46,781 bases of DNA, taken from assembly GCA_035627835.1 (NCBI GenBank), contig DASPKX010000043.1, forward strand, positions 1 to 46,781. Reading direction: 5' to 3'. The notes beneath the pieces are model-generated. The model had not been told where the DNA came from. It was given only the letters and a program-made list of their open reading frames with translations, and made no database searches. Position 1 is the stretch's first letter. Every line of letters starts with the position of its first letter. Shown here piece by piece: positions 35,096 through 44,077 of this stretch. Made by a program: the position numbers and the translations under genes. The DNA comes from DASPKX01 sp035627835. GTDB taxonomy: Bacteria; Verrucomicrobiota; Verrucomicrobiia; Limisphaerales; SXQI01.

Positions 35096-36571
35096 TTACC
35101 TGACAGGAGCTTCAACGCCGCCCGTCATCTTCTCGCCGTCCACATGGACGACCCGATAACCGCCCTTGCTGCGGAAGTAAGCGATGAGCACCAAATAAAG
35201 GACTGCCATGGTGGCGGGGATCGCTGCGGTGACCTTCAGCGCGGTGCGACCGCCGTGCAGGTCAGCGTCATGCACGGCTTTCTCTTCAGGAGTGCGCGCA
35301 TCCGCAGCCTTGGCGCGAACGCCGGCGACCTTTTGCCCATCCAAACCGGTGATAGCCGGGAAGAAAAGGAAGGCGTTCTGGCCCGAGGCTTTGTATTGCT
35401 CATAAACTTGCGGAGCTTGTTGCTTCAGGTGATTGGAAGCGAAGTAATCCTGCTTGTAACCAATGCCAGGGCCGCCCAGTAGACCAGCGGAGAGCATGCC
35501 GATGCCACCGATAGCGCCAATGGTGATCGCCCCCCCGCGTGGATAACGCTCTGAAACCACGCCCAACATGGTGGGCCAGAGGAAGGTTTTGCCGATGCCG
35601 TAGATGGTTGCGGCAACCACAACCAGCATGCCGGTTTGGGCGGAGCCAAGCATTGTGAGGCCGATCGCGCCAAAGATCGCGCTGACGAAGAGCAAGCCAA
35701 GAGGTGAGATTTTCTCCACGATGGGGCCTGCGAAGAAGCGCAAGGCGAACATCAGCGCAGAGGTGTAAACGAACAGCAGGAGACCGCGTTTTGGATCGGC
35801 AAGAATGTTGCCGGTGATGTTAGAGATCCAGCTATCCGTGCCCAACTCAACGTAGCCGACCAAAGCGTGAATGAAGAGGAGCAGCAGGAGCACTGGAGCG
35901 GCGAATTCCGCGAGCATCTGGCCGAAAGTAACACCGGCCCGGCTGGCTTCAGACTTCGGAAAGCTTTGGCCAAGGCACATCAAGCCGTAAAGCACGGTCG
36001 GAACGAGGAACAAGGCCATTTGGATCTCCCAACGAACTTTGCCAACCATCAGGAACGAGGCGAGACCGCCAACGATCAGGCCTGCGGGCCATCCGGCGTG
36101 CAGGATGTTCAGGTAATGCGTCTTGCTGCGAGGGAACAAGGTCGCGACGAGTGGGTTCACCACCGCTTCGGCGATGCCGTTGCCGATCGCGAACATGAAC
36201 ATGCCGATATACAAGCACCAGTAGGCGGCGTTTTTCGCGCCTGCGGGATCAGTGGCGGACATCGAGTTAAACAAAGGCGATGCAGCCAGAGTCACCACCG
36301 CGGAGAGGAAGTGCATGATGAACGCGAAAATCATCAGCTTGCCGTAGCCGACCTTATCCGCGATCAAAGCGCCCAAGAGAATAATGATGCCGAAGCCGAC
36401 GAGACCGCCGCCGGTGATTTGGCCAAGCTCGCTTTGGGTGAAGCCGAATTGGCCGCCCCAATCTCCGAGGATGCCGCCGCGGATGGAGAAGCCGACGCCA
36501 GCCGCGAGAATGGCCATAAAGCCAGCCCACAACAGGCGTTTAGCGTTAGGTGCAATACCAGTGTCTTGCAT
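35096..36571 (-). CDS. Major facilitator superfamily transporter
   Basis: The 491-residue protein has many hydrophobic segments consistent with about twelve membrane helices, including LLWAGFMAILAAGVGFSI, FGIIILLGALIADKVGYG and VLLLLLFIHALVGYVELG. The loop after helix 2 carries ADKVGYGKLM, a form of the MFS A-motif. An unusual hydrophilic insertion of about 80 residues, with YFASNHLKQQ and TPEEKAVHDADLHGG, lies before the last helix. The overall look is like the sugar/proton symporter branch (FucP-like), but the substrate cannot be assigned. It stands alone on its strand with its own terminator. The ATG at 36571-36569 is clear and is preceded by a long non-coding region. Confidence 0.88.
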   Translation of the reverse strand: MQDTGIAPNAKRLLWAGFMAILAAGVGFSIRGGILGDWGGQFGFTQSELGQITGGGLVGFGIIILLGALIADKVGYGKLMIFAFIMHFLSAVVTLAASPLFNSMSATDPAGAKNAAYWCLYIGMFMFAIGNGIAEAVVNPLVATLFPRSKTHYLNILHAGWPAGLIVGGLASFLMVGKVRWEIQMALFLVPTVLYGLMCLGQSFPKSEASRAGVTFGQMLAEFAAPVLLLLLFIHALVGYVELGTDSWISNITGNILADPKRGLLLFVYTSALMFALRFFAGPIVEKISPLGLLFVSAIFGAIGLTMLGSAQTGMLVVVAATIYGIGKTFLWPTMLGVVSERYPRGGAITIGAIGGIGMLSAGLLGGPGIGYKQDYFASNHLKQQAPQVYEQYKASGQNAFLFFPAITGLDGQKVAGVRAKAADARTPEEKAVHDADLHGGRTALKVTAAIPATMAVLYLVLIAYFRSKGGYRVVHVDGEKMTGGVEAPVR

Positions 36572-36921
36572 AAGTGATTTTTGCGTCGTGTGTGTTTGGG
36601 TTAGGTTTTCTTGATCAGGATCGAAGAGAAGCGCCTTGCATGGACAAGGTTTTGTTCGGCTTGGATTCGGGAGAATCGCAGCCGGCGCGCAAGGGCGTTC
36701 TTTTCGCTAAAGCTCATTCCGTTAAACGCATGAGCTGGCCTATCGGCGCAACGCAGAGCGTTCAGTGGCAACGTTGAATGCGCATTTAGTTAGGGATTAG
36801 GCGACTCGAATGCAAGCAGAATCCCCGATTGGGAAAGGCGTTCGAGGCAGGCGGGCGACGGCGCGCCCCGGGATGCTTCGCGCTTGTCGCGCGCCGGCAT
36901 AAGCCGGTAAACAGGCGGCGA
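36572..36921. other. Intergenic region between divergent MFS and ruvA genes
   Basis: This 350-base stretch must hold the promoters of both divergent genes. I see no convincing tRNA, small RNA or intrinsic terminator. Only a weak hairpin (CCGGC-ATAA-GCCGG around 36894-36908) just upstream of ruvA stands out. An ATG-initiated frame of about 46 codons from 36640 lacks recognisable features and I do not call it. Confidence 0.5.
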
Positions 36922-37530
36922 ATGATAACATTCCTGCAGGGAACACTTGCTGAGAAACTGCCCACGGTCGCTGTCATCGATGTGCAGGGGATTGGGTATG
37001 AGGCGCTCATTCCACTTTCCTCGTATGACAAGCTTCCGCCTGTGGGCCAAAGTGTGCGCTTATTGACGCACCTCGCGATTCGCGAGGACGCGCATGTGCT
37101 GTATGGCTTCAACAGTGTTGAAGAGCGGGATTTGTTCCGCTTGCTGATCAACAACGTGAGTGGCATCGGCCCGAAGACGGCGCTGAATGTGTTAACGGGC
37201 ATGAGTGTTAATGCTTTCCGGATCGCCGTGCTCGCCGGTGACGTGAAAGCCCTCGCGCAGATTTCTGGCGTGGGCAAGAAAACGGCGGAGCGCATCGTGG
37301 TGGAGTTGAAAGACAAGTTCGGCAAAGAGCCAACCATGATGGTGAGCGGCGGCGCGGCCCCTGCCCTAGGCGCCGATGATCAGAAGCTTAAGGACGCTGT
37401 CCAGGCTTTGGTCGCCTTGGAGTACAAGCCGTCCGACGCCTACGAAATGGTGCGAGGGGCCATGCAGAAGCTGGGGCCTAACGCGCAAGTTGAGGAACTC
37501 CTTCGGGCCAGCCTGAAGAAAGGCGCGTGA
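36922..37530 (+). CDS. ruvA: Holliday junction branch migration protein RuvA
   Basis: RuvA binds four-way DNA junctions as a tetramer and recruits the RuvB motor for branch migration. The N-terminal OB-fold begins MITFLQGTLAEK. The two helix-hairpin-helix motifs are intact (NVSGIGPKTALNVL and QISGVGKKTAERIV), and the C-terminal RuvB-binding domain is present (DAVQALVALEYKPSDAYEMV). At 202 residues from ATG 36922 the length is normal. A longer frame from TTG 36829 is open, but the extra residues do not look like RuvA. No ruvB or ruvC is adjacent. The stop overlaps the GTG start of the next gene. Confidence 0.95.
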   Translation: MITFLQGTLAEKLPTVAVIDVQGIGYEALIPLSSYDKLPPVGQSVRLLTHLAIREDAHVLYGFNSVEERDLFRLLINNVSGIGPKTALNVLTGMSVNAFRIAVLAGDVKALAQISGVGKKTAERIVVELKDKFGKEPTMMVSGGAAPALGADDQKLKDAVQALVALEYKPSDAYEMVRGAMQKLGPNAQVEELLRASLKKGA

Positions 37531-38228
37531 GCAAGGCTACTTTGACACCGCCCCCCCGCCCCACTCGCAGATCCGGGATCGTTGTCCCCGAAAAGGTCAG
37601 CCTTAGGGGGAAAGTTCTCTCCACCGCCATTTACCTCCTGGCGCGGCTTTTGATGGCGAGCTGGCGTGTGCGTGTGCGCGACGACGCGGGTGTGACTCGC
37701 CCAGGCTTCAAAGGGCCGTGCATTTTCGCACTCTGGCATAATCGATTGGGCATTTGCATGGAGGCGTGGACCACGATCTCGAAGGCGAATCCCGAAGCGC
37801 GCCTTGGGGCCCTCATTAGCGCCAGCAAGGATGGCGGCCTCCTTGCGGCGACGCTCGCTAAGTTTGGCGTCCAGGCGATTCGCGGATCCTCCAGTCGGCG
37901 AGGAGCGCAAGCGATTCTTGAACTCACGACGTGGATTCAAAACGGCGGCTCCGTTGCGATCACCCCGGACGGTCCGCGGGGCCCCAGATACAGCGTTAAA
38001 GATGGTGTTATTGCGCTCGCGCAAATCACGGACGCGCCGATCGTTCCCGTGGGCGCCACCATTCATTTTCGAAAAACCACGCGAAGCTGGGACCAGTTCC
38101 AAATCCCGCTCCCTTTCAGCCGAATCGAACTGAACTTCGGCACACCGATAGTGGTGACCTCGGAATCAGATCGTGTTGTGATGGGCGAGCGTCTGACGGC
38201 AGCTTTACTCCAACTGGGAAACGATTAA
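37527..38228 (+). CDS. DUF374-family lysophospholipid acyltransferase-like protein
   Basis: The protein matches the DUF374 pattern within the lysophospholipid acyltransferase superfamily. An amphipathic N-terminal helix (LSTAIYLLARLLMASW) is followed by IFALWHNRLG with the conserved histidine, a dispersed ISASKDGGLLAATLAKFG, IRGSSSRRGAQA, and the strongly conserved AITPDGPRGPRY. Family members are thought to act at the inner membrane on lipid A or phospholipid acylation, but the reaction is not established for DUF374. It starts at GTG 37527, overlapping the ruvA stop by four bases, so translation is probably coupled. A short hairpin overlaps its stop codon. Confidence 0.88.
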   Translation: MSKATLTPPPRPTRRSGIVVPEKVSLRGKVLSTAIYLLARLLMASWRVRVRDDAGVTRPGFKGPCIFALWHNRLGICMEAWTTISKANPEARLGALISASKDGGLLAATLAKFGVQAIRGSSSRRGAQAILELTTWIQNGGSVAITPDGPRGPRYSVKDGVIALAQITDAPIVPVGATIHFRKTTRSWDQFQIPLPFSRIELNFGTPIVVTSESDRVVMGERLTAALLQLGND

Positions 38229-38248
38229 GCCCCTTGATTATCGGGGCT
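38228..38248 (+). terminator. Possible weak terminator after the DUF374 gene
   Basis: AGCCCC (38228-38233) pairs with GGGGCT (38243-38248) around a 9-base loop immediately after the stop codon. There is no T-tract, so it may only stall or protect the transcript end. Confidence 0.35.
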
Positions 38249-38267
38249 CCCTGACGGATGGTCCCCG

Positions 38268-39620
38268 GTGTTTTCCGCTGGTTATCGCTTGGCCACCCTG
38301 CTGACCCTTTTATGGGTTTGCTGCTTCGTGCGCGCGGCCCAGAAGCCGGTTTGGGAATTCAAAGTGGATGTCCGTGTGTCGCCGGATTTGGCCGTATCTC
38401 ATCGCGGTCTGGGCGCAGTGCGTGAGAAGGTGGAACATCAGTTTCGTGAGGTGAACCGGCTCTTCAATGTCGCCGGTGCTTTTGAAGGCGAGATCCGGTT
38501 CTCGGTCGCTAGCTTGACCATACTTAACTTAGCGCCACTCCAGGCGGTTTATGGCTCACCCTCTCCCAATTCTTTCCAGCTGATCTACGACAATAAGGAT
38601 TACAACCCGTGGTACTTCCCAGACGCGCGGACGGTGCTGTTCGGCTGGCCTGACAATTACTTTGGAGGGCCGTTCAGCGCAAAAGCCACTGAAAGCCTCG
38701 TTCACGAGTTTGGCCATGCGCGTGGGGCCATCGACCTTTATGGGTTGAACGTCCTCACGCAAAATAATCCCATCGCGCCGCTCGGTTATACTCCGGAGCC
38801 GACGGTGATGTCCGTCTCTTATGGCACGACATTGTGGGATGAGCATTCCCGCGGCCTTATCAATGCTGCGGGCGCGACGCCACAAATCAGCCTTGCGCTT
38901 CTGCGCAACTCCTTCCCCAGGCAGATGCGAATTCTTGCTCGTGATGAAGCGGGGCGTTCCTTGCCGAATGCGACGGTGCGCCTTTATCCCGTCGAGTGGT
39001 ACTCGGAAAAAGTCTCCACGAATGTCGTTCTGACGGGACAAACGGATGCGAGTGGATTGTGGGTGCTCCCGGTTAATCCCTTTCAGCCCGGCACACCAGG
39101 GAAGCATTGGCAGATCGCCTATCCCAACTTCCTTGTTGAAGTGCAGGCAGAGGGCAAAACAGGATATGAGTGGCTTCCGCTCACATTTGTGCAAAGCGCG
39201 TGCTTCGCGGCTCCTGAGCGCCCGTTCACGCTCCTCGTGGAAACGACGCCTATTCACTACGGCGAATGGATTGCTGCAAGATTGCCAAATGCGTCTGAGG
39301 GGGAACGCGCTGGCCCGGCCGATCCGGACGGTGATGGGCTGCCGAACGATCTGGAATATGTTTACCGGCTCAACCCATCCCAGAGATCCAAGCTCTGGCA
39401 GGTTCCCGCCTGCAGAGAGCTACGCCTGACATTGCCAACACCTCGGAGCGTGGACATGGACTGCACCGTTCAGACACTGGGAAGCTCACAAATTTCGGGC
39501 GAATGGGCGCCAGTGATGACTGAATTGATCCCGACTTCGGACGGCTTCTTCAGACTAAGCCCGCTACGAGTGGAGGCTACCCAGCAATTCTTTCGAGTGC
39601 AAGTGGACAGCTTGTATTGA
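38268..39620 (+). CDS. Secreted protein with HEFGH zinc-protease-like motif
   Basis: The start is GTG 38268; no in-frame ATG is near. A signal peptide (LATLLTLLWVCCFVRAAQ) precedes the mature part. At about residue 149 it has SLVHEFGHARGAIDLYG, an HExxH zinc motif with a downstream acidic residue, as in metzincin-like peptidases. The preceding LIYDNKDYNPWYFPDARTV region and the downstream VMSVSYGTTLWDEHS could complete the fold; the PTVMSVSYG stretch resembles a Met-turn, which is an inference. A carboxypeptidase-regulatory-like beta domain may follow (LARDEAGRSLPNATVRLYP), then a calcium-type DPDGDGLPND motif and a C-terminal domain ending QQFFRVQV. I do not recognise a named family. Proteolytic activity is plausible but not shown. 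Confidence 0.75.
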   Translation: MFSAGYRLATLLTLLWVCCFVRAAQKPVWEFKVDVRVSPDLAVSHRGLGAVREKVEHQFREVNRLFNVAGAFEGEIRFSVASLTILNLAPLQAVYGSPSPNSFQLIYDNKDYNPWYFPDARTVLFGWPDNYFGGPFSAKATESLVHEFGHARGAIDLYGLNVLTQNNPIAPLGYTPEPTVMSVSYGTTLWDEHSRGLINAAGATPQISLALLRNSFPRQMRILARDEAGRSLPNATVRLYPVEWYSEKVSTNVVLTGQTDASGLWVLPVNPFQPGTPGKHWQIAYPNFLVEVQAEGKTGYEWLPLTFVQSACFAAPERPFTLLVETTPIHYGEWIAARLPNASEGERAGPADPDGDGLPNDLEYVYRLNPSQRSKLWQVPACRELRLTLPTPRSVDMDCTVQTLGSSQISGEWAPVMTELIPTSDGFFRLSPLRVEATQQFFRVQVDSLY

Positions 39621-39744
39621 ATGTTGCGCCGGGGCAGTTTGGAACTCCACAAAAACTAATGTGGTATGCGCGATACCTCATGGAGGGTGAACGCGCTGGA
39701 GGGTAAATCATCTTCATCAACCCAAACTGCGTCGCCGTGCATTG

Positions 39745-40527
<783 letters not shown>

Positions 40528-40603
40528 GCGCCTTCCCAGTCATCAAAACCGTCTTGCCAGAGAAGGGCATTAACGCTCTCCTGAAGCTCTCTTTATTCCA
40601 TCC

Positions 40604-41728
40604 ATGGCTAAACAAATAAACATCGCAATCGTAGGACTTGGGTTCGGGGCTGAGTTCATTCCGATTTATCAACGTCACCCGGACGCGAACATGGCTGCTA
40701 TTTGCCAGCGCGATCCCAAGAAGCTCGACACCATCGGCAACGCCTTCGGCGTCGACAAACGTTACTCGGATTACAAACAGCTTCTCAAAGATCCGGAGAT
40801 CGACGCAGTTCACATTAACTCGCCGATTCCTGATCACGCCTGGATGTCGATCGAGGCGCTTAAAGCGGGCAAGCATGTCGCCTGCACGGTCCCCATGGCC
40901 ACGAGCATCGAGGATTGCAAGAAGATCGTCGATCTCACCAAGCGCACTGGCCTTAAGTACATGATGATGGAAACCGTCGTGTATGCTCGTGAGTTCCTTT
41001 ACATGAAGGAGCTTTATGAGAACGGCACGCTCGGAAAGATCCAATTCCTGCAAGCCAGCCATCAGCAGGACATGGATGGCTGGCCCAATTATTGGCCGGG
41101 CCTTCCCCCAATGTGGTACGCCACTCATTGCGTCGGCCCTGTGCTCGGCATGATGAATTCTGTTGCGGAATACGTCTCCTGTTTCGGCTCCGGAACGATT
41201 CGCAAGGAGCTGGTGAAGAATTACAACTCACCGTTCGCCGTCGAGACGACTCACATTAAGTTCAAGGACTCCGACGTGAGCGCGCGCATTTACCGTTCGC
41301 TCTTCGATGTGGCGCGCCAGTACCGCGAGAGCATCGACGTTTATGGGTCCAAGGTTTCCGTCGAATGGCCTTTGGTTGAGCACGAGCCGCTGGTGATGCA
41401 TCGCGCGAAGCTGCCGGAGCAAAAGATTCCGAAACTGGTGAAGGCGCCGGATTATGCGAAACGTCTGCCAAAGCAGATCCGCCAATTCACGACGAAAGGT
41501 GTTTACGACCTCGGCAAGAAGACTCACTTGAGCTTCACCCAGGGCGCCGGTCACGGCGGATCGCATCCGCACCTGGCGCATGAATTCGTGAACGCGCTTA
41601 TCGAGGACCGCGACCCATGGCCAAATGCAGTTCAATCTGCGAACTGGACCTGCGTCGGTCTCTGCGCTCACGAGTCGGCCCTCCAAGGCGGCAAAATTGT
41701 TAAGCTCCCGGGCTTCACCCAGGGTTAA
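40604..41728 (+). CDS. Gfo/Idh/MocA-family oxidoreductase
   Basis: The N-terminal Rossmann domain starts INIAIVGLGFGAEFIPIY with the GxGxxx nucleotide-binding turn, then has IDAVHINSPIPDHA and KAGKHVACTVPMATS, the usual EKP-like position here reading TVP. The C-terminal half is the alpha/beta substrate domain with METVVYAREF and a His-rich GAGHGGSHPHLAHEFVNAL near the end. The family oxidises or reduces sugars and related alcohols with NAD(P). The substrate is unknown, and the missing EKP lysine (T-V-P instead of E-K-P) raises doubt about standard dehydrogenase chemistry. No Tat signal is present, so it is cytoplasmic. It ends at a strong intrinsic terminator. Confidence 0.92.
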   Translation: MAKQINIAIVGLGFGAEFIPIYQRHPDANMAAICQRDPKKLDTIGNAFGVDKRYSDYKQLLKDPEIDAVHINSPIPDHAWMSIEALKAGKHVACTVPMATSIEDCKKIVDLTKRTGLKYMMMETVVYAREFLYMKELYENGTLGKIQFLQASHQQDMDGWPNYWPGLPPMWYATHCVGPVLGMMNSVAEYVSCFGSGTIRKELVKNYNSPFAVETTHIKFKDSDVSARIYRSLFDVARQYRESIDVYGSKVSVEWPLVEHEPLVMHRAKLPEQKIPKLVKAPDYAKRLPKQIRQFTTKGVYDLGKKTHLSFTQGAGHGGSHPHLAHEFVNALIEDRDPWPNAVQSANWTCVGLCAHESALQGGKIVKLPGFTQG

Positions 41729-41745
41729 GCTTTCATCATCTTCAG

Positions 41746-41779
41746 AGCCTCCTGTTGCGCTGCAGCAGGAGGCTTTTTT
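41746..41779 (+). terminator. Strong intrinsic terminator after the Gfo/Idh/MocA gene
   Basis: AGCCTCCTGTTGC (41746-41758) pairs with GCAGCAGGAGGCT (41762-41774) with one G-T wobble and a 3-base loop, followed by a run of T to 41779. It starts 17 bases after the stop codon and separates this gene from pabB. Confidence 0.95.
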
Positions 41780-41826
41780 GTTGGGTTTGCCGCGCCGCCT
41801 GAATGTTGTACCTTGGGCCAGGCGCA

Positions 41827-43275
41827 ATGCCCGTCATCGTTCAACCCATTCCGTACCGCTCGCCCGACGCTCTGGCTGCCCAGTTCAGCTCCGAGCCAGG
41901 TTGTGTGCTGTTGCGCAGCGGCCGGTTGGACCCCGAGCAGGGGCGGCATTCATTTCTCGCTGTTCGACCATTCCTGATCTTTCGCAGCCACGGCTCTCGT
42001 TGCGAGGTGGAGACGGCCAGCGGGACCGAAGTGCAATATGGGAATCCCTGGTTCCTGCTGGATCAGCACATTGCGCGCTACGAGCTGCTCGAGGAGATAG
42101 ACATTCCGTTTCCGCTCGGAGGCTGTTTTGGTTTCTGGGGTTACGATTTAAAGCAATTCGTGGAGCCGAAGCTCCGCGCAACGGCGGTGGATGACCTGGA
42201 ACTGCCGAATTGCTGGGTTGGTTTTTATGACCATCTGCTCGCCTTCGACCATCACCTGGAAAAGGCGTGGATCATCTCCACTGGAATCCGCCCAGATGGC
42301 TCACGCGATGACGCCCTCGCAACCAAGCGAGTGGATTGGTGGCAATCGCGCTTATTGCGCCCGGAGAACAGCGGGTCGAGCGAAGGAGAAAGCGTGCGTG
42401 GGCAGCCTGTCGCCTCAAATTTTTCCCGGGACCAGTTCGTGGCAGCGGTGCGACGGGCGCAGCGCTACATCAACGCCGGCCACATTTACCAGGTGAATCT
42501 GGCCCAACGGCTCTCCGCTTCCTATGCTGGGCAGGCTTTTAGTTTTTTCCAGGAATTGTCGAGCCGTTCCCCTGCTCCATTTGCGGCTTACCTGAACTGC
42601 GGCTCTTTCCAATTGGCTTCCTCTTCGCCTGAATCATTTCTCCGCATTGCCGGCAGCCATATTCGCACTCGGCCGATCAAAGGGACTCGCCCCCGCTCGG
42701 CTGACCCGATCCGCGATGCCCAGCTTACCTACGAGCTGCAGACCAGCGCGAAGGAGATGGCTGAGTTGGTGATGATCACAGACCTGCTTCGCAACGATCT
42801 TGGCCGCATCTGCGCGTACGGCTCCGTCAGTGTTCCGGAGTTGGTCCGGCTGGAACGCTACGCGCATGTGCAGCATCTCGTCTCCACTGTGGAAGGCGCT
42901 CTCCGCCCAGATATGACGCATTTCCAGGCCATGGCTCAATGCTTTCCCGGCGGCAGCATCACAGGCGCGCCGAAATTCCGAGCGATGGAGATTATCGATG
43001 AACTGGAGCCAGTCACCCGCGGGCCGTACACCGGATGCCTCGGTTACGTCGGCTTTAATCGGGAAACCCAACTCTCGATCACGATTCGCACGGCGATTCT
43101 GCACGAGGGGCAGGCGCATTATTACGCAGGCGCGGGCATTGTGGCAGACTCTTCCCCTGAAGCGGAATACGAGGAAACGTTGGCCAAGGCAGCGGGCTTT
43201 ATGCAAGCTCTAGGCCATGAGCGCGCAGGGCGGCTCACCGTCAACATCGCCAATCAAAAACCTGGTCGCGCTTAA
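41827..43275 (+). CDS. pabB: Aminodeoxychorismate synthase component I
   Basis: It converts chorismate plus ammonia to 4-amino-4-deoxychorismate for p-aminobenzoate and folate synthesis. It shows the chorismate-binding core with YQVNLAQRLSASY, RTRPIKGTRPRSADP, LVMITDLLRNDLGRI, HLVSTVEGAL, FPGGSITGAPKFRAMEII and YAGAGIVADSSPEAEYEETL. The lysine in PIKGT marks PabB rather than anthranilate synthase TrpE, which has alanine there. The glutaminase subunit (pabA) is not in the window. I prefer ATG 41827 (MPVIVQPIPYRS, 482 residues) over ATG 41803, because the latter leaves only 23 bases after the upstream terminator. Its 3' end overlaps pabC by 59 bases. Confidence 0.94.
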   Translation: MPVIVQPIPYRSPDALAAQFSSEPGCVLLRSGRLDPEQGRHSFLAVRPFLIFRSHGSRCEVETASGTEVQYGNPWFLLDQHIARYELLEEIDIPFPLGGCFGFWGYDLKQFVEPKLRATAVDDLELPNCWVGFYDHLLAFDHHLEKAWIISTGIRPDGSRDDALATKRVDWWQSRLLRPENSGSSEGESVRGQPVASNFSRDQFVAAVRRAQRYINAGHIYQVNLAQRLSASYAGQAFSFFQELSSRSPAPFAAYLNCGSFQLASSSPESFLRIAGSHIRTRPIKGTRPRSADPIRDAQLTYELQTSAKEMAELVMITDLLRNDLGRICAYGSVSVPELVRLERYAHVQHLVSTVEGALRPDMTHFQAMAQCFPGGSITGAPKFRAMEIIDELEPVTRGPYTGCLGYVGFNRETQLSITIRTAILHEGQAHYYAGAGIVADSSPEAEYEETLAKAAGFMQALGHERAGRLTVNIANQKPGRA

Positions 43276-44077
43276 CGGCGAAATTTTGCCCGCAGACCAG
43301 GCGCGCGTGTCCGTCTTTGACCGCGCATTCACCTATGGCGATGGTCTGTTTGAAGCCGTGCGAATTCACCGGGGCAAACTCTTCGCCTGGTCCATGCACC
43401 TGCAGCGCTGCCAGCGGAGCGCCAACGAATTACGCCTCACTTTTCCCCTGCCTGCTGAGGCACTCGCTCGTTCGGCTGCCGAGCTTATCGCTCTGTCCGG
43501 GATTAACGAAGGGATGCTACGGATGCAGCTCTCCCGCGGTGTGGGCGCCCGTGGCTACTCCAGCAAAGGCGCGAACTCACCTTTACTTGTGATGACCGTT
43601 CACGAGCTGCCCGCGGCGCGCAAAGACCTGCGGGTGATCACGTCGTCCTACACGCTGCCACCTTTGAGCCACCACAAAACCTGCAACCGCCTTATCAACG
43701 TATTGGCGCGGGATGAGTCTGATGAGGCTGGTTGTGACGATGCGCTGTTCCTTACAGCCGCAGGCCACATCGCCGAGGCCACAACTGCAAACGTGTTCTG
43801 GTTCGAGGGAAACACCCTTTGCACTCCAGCGCTTTCGACCGGTTGCCTGCCTGGCGTGACGCGCCAGATCTTGTTGGACCTTTGGGGAGCCTCTCCGAAA
43901 ATGGAAGTCGTCGCGCCATTGGAGCGGCTTCTACGTTCAGACGGTGTGTTCCTCTCCTTGACAACGGCCGGGCTGGTTGAGGTCGCAGAGATCAACAAAA
44001 ATCCGCTGCCTCGGTCATGCGCGGCAGCGGATTTGCAGGAAGCTTATCTGCTCCATCTGGAGCGAGAGTGCAGTTAG
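43217..44077 (+). CDS. pabC: Aminodeoxychorismate lyase (class IV aminotransferase fold)
   Basis: This PLP enzyme releases pyruvate from aminodeoxychorismate to give p-aminobenzoate. Family features are LNGEILPADQARVSVFDRAFTYG (the N-terminal hallmark), GDGLFEAVRIHRGKLFAW, a PLP lysine in SHHKTCNRLINVLA, the EATTANVFWFEG segment and GVTRQILLDL. Branched-chain aminotransferases and D-amino-acid transaminases share the fold, but position directly after pabB makes the lyase assignment firm. ATG 43217 is the only sensible start and gives a 59-base overlap with pabB in another frame, so translational coupling is likely. Its stop overlaps that of the convergent gene. Confidence 0.92.
   Translation: MSAQGGSPSTSPIKNLVALNGEILPADQARVSVFDRAFTYGDGLFEAVRIHRGKLFAWSMHLQRCQRSANELRLTFPLPAEALARSAAELIALSGINEGMLRMQLSRGVGARGYSSKGANSPLLVMTVHELPAARKDLRVITSSYTLPPLSHHKTCNRLINVLARDESDEAGCDDALFLTAAGHIAEATTANVFWFEGNTLCTPALSTGCLPGVTRQILLDLWGASPKMEVVAPLERLLRSDGVFLSLTTAGLVEVAEINKNPLPRSCAAADLQEAYLLHLERECS

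Noticed and set aside
35867..36577. Plus-strand open frame of 236 codons
   Set aside because: It is antisense to the MFS transporter and rich in Glu, His and Gln, as expected from the complement of hydrophobic codons.
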